Assembly (NCBI GenBank): GCA_002390485.1
Contig: DGPO01000057.1
Span: forward strand, 57,902-89,458
Length of the DNA stretch: 31,557 nucleotides
Direction of reading: 5' to 3'
Origin: Halieaceae bacterium UBA4438
GTDB taxonomy: Bacteria > Pseudomonadota > Gammaproteobacteria > Pseudomonadales > Halieaceae
Shown here: piece after piece, positions 30,625 to 31,557 of the stretch
Numbering within the stretch: position 1 is the first letter of the stretch
Layout of the letters: every line of letters begins with the position of its first letter
Translations under genes and position numbers: made by a program
The notes under the pieces: model-generated
The model's database searches: none
What the model was told of the DNA's origin: nothing
Seen by the model: only the letters and a program-made list of their open reading frames with translations

Positions 30625-31557
30625 TTAAGGCGTGTCGATCCTCGCCATAATAGGTCCACGCAGGTTAATGGCATCGGCAAGTATGCGCGCGGTCTCAGTG
30701 ATGAGTGCGTCCTGCTCGTCATCATCTGCCTCTGCGTCTGCCTCTACCTCCACGTCAGCGCCTAGCTCGCCATTCTCTGCATCATCAGTCCCTTGAGTAC
30801 TGACATCCTTCTCCTCGGTGTCGACAAAGAGATCGTCTAGCGATGCGAGGGTAGGGAGGCCCTTCGCAATCCGACGCGTATTCTCAATTGCCAAGTACTG
30901 CCGCTCTTGCGCTTCGCGCAGCTCTACGCGGGCCGCCTGATTGAGAGATATGGTCTCAGCGCCTCGAATCGTCTTGGCAAGCGTCTTTTGGTCCCATATG
31001 TACTGGAAGTCGGGATCTTGGTTAGCACGCTCGGTGTGCTTCGCGATTAAAGTGGGAAGAATAGTGTTCACTGCGCCATAGTCTTTGTGGCGAATTGGCG
31101 AGATTCTGTCCCAGTCCAACGCTTTATCTAACGCGCTTTCGCCAATCTCGTCATGCTGAAGCAGTGACGGATAACGGATATCAGGAATGACCCCGCGATG
31201 TTGTGTGCTGTCACCTGAGATGCGATAAAACTTACTCTCGGTGATCTTGAGTTGACCCTCGGGCAAGTCAAGTAGCGTTTGCACAGTGCCTTTGCCGAAA
31301 CTTTGATCGCCAACAACAATGGCGCGCCCATAATCCTGTAATGCGCCGGCAAAAATCTCGGACGCAGAGGCACTCAGTCGGTCAATCATGACGGCCATTG
31401 GGCCGTCGTAGTAGGGGCCTCGCCGCCGTTTTCCGTCTCGCCATACGCGACTCCCGGAACCGCGTATCTGCACTGTCGGACCGTACTCAATAAACAAGCC
31501 AGTCAGCTCATTGGCTTCGCGCAATGAGCCGCCACCATTGCCTCGCAGGTCAATAAC
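30625..31557 (-). CDS. prc: Carboxyl-terminal processing protease Prc/Tsp (5' end outside window)
   Basis: The last 310 codons of a tail-specific protease; the gene continues beyond the right edge. VIDLRGNGGGS is the start of the S41 peptidase core; DRLSASASEIFAGA carries the catalytic Ser and DQSFGKGTVQTLLDL the catalytic Lys of the Ser-Lys dyad. The C-terminal extension (DUF3340-like region with Gln/Arg-rich helices) is followed by an acidic segment and LITETARILADAINLRG, which resembles the Prc terminus. Prc cleaves periplasmic proteins with non-polar C-termini, including PBP3 in E. coli. It converges on serS with 12 bases between stop codons. Confidence 0.94.
   Translation of the reverse strand, partial: VIDLRGNGGGSLREANELTGLFIEYGPTVQIRGSGSRVWRDGKRRRGPYYDGPMAVMIDRLSASASEIFAGALQDYGRAIVVGDQSFGKGTVQTLLDLPEGQLKITESKFYRISGDSTQHRGVIPDIRYPSLLQHDEIGESALDKALDWDRISPIRHKDYGAVNTILPTLIAKHTERANQDPDFQYIWDQKTLAKTIRGAETISLNQAARVELREAQERQYLAIENTRRIAKGLPTLASLDDLFVDTEEKDVSTQGTDDAENGELGADVEVEADAEADDDEQDALITETARILADAINLRGPIMARIDTP

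Overview
The window is a gene-dense piece of a gammaproteobacterial chromosome with moderate GC. The order rluE/nudJ/mnmA/hflD/purB, then icd, clpS, clpA, infA, bpt, aat, trxB, ftsK, lolA, crcB, serS is the core gene order I know from Pseudomonas and relatives. The compact spacing and the propionyl-CoA/methylmalonyl-CoA operon would suit a marine heterotroph such as the OM60/NOR5 (Halieaceae) group. That placement is an inference; only the gammaproteobacterial origin is well supported. I see no insertion sequence, phage gene, CRISPR array, tRNA or rRNA.

Layout. (1) 1-3964, + strand: 3' part of a D-cysteine desulfhydrase-like PLP enzyme, an alanine/glycine:Na+ symporter, a cytosolic 5'-nucleotidase and a CysB-type LysR regulator. 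(2) 4132-12474, + strand: an operon that can carboxylate propionyl-CoA and convert it to succinyl-CoA: carboxyltransferase subunit, an unusually long biotin carboxylase/biotin carrier protein, methylmalonyl-CoA epimerase, B12-dependent methylmalonyl-CoA mutase, the MeaB GTPase, and a small Rieske protein. (3) 12471-17789, - strand: rluE, nudJ, mnmA, hflD, purB and roxA, mostly overlapping or a few bases apart; most act on rRNA, tRNA or ribosomal protein, or in purine synthesis. (4) 17945-22316, + strand: icd with a clear intrinsic terminator, then clpS-clpA and infA. (5) 22313-25766, - strand: trxB, aat and bpt, with a + strand gene for a six-helix membrane protein of unknown function wedged between aat and bpt. 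(6) 25957-30612, + strand: ftsK, lolA, crcB and serS. (7) 30625-31557, - strand: the 3' part of a Prc/Tsp periplasmic protease gene.

How the parts fit. Region 2 feeds propionyl-CoA (from odd-chain fatty acids, branched amino acids, or propionate) into the TCA cycle as succinyl-CoA, and icd provides another TCA step. Regions 4 and 5 hold nearly a whole N-degron pathway: Aat and Bpt add Leu/Phe to protein N-termini, ClpS recognises them and ClpA unfolds them for ClpP.

I found no clear undescribed system. The points most worth a second look are the aberrant biotin carboxylase with an insertion of about 60 residues, the Rieske protein ending the methylmalonyl-CoA operon, the foreign-looking segment between bpt and aat (unknown membrane protein plus an orphan reading frame), a perfect hairpin ahead of infA, and the absence of rarA and cspD from positions they usually occupy in this gene order.
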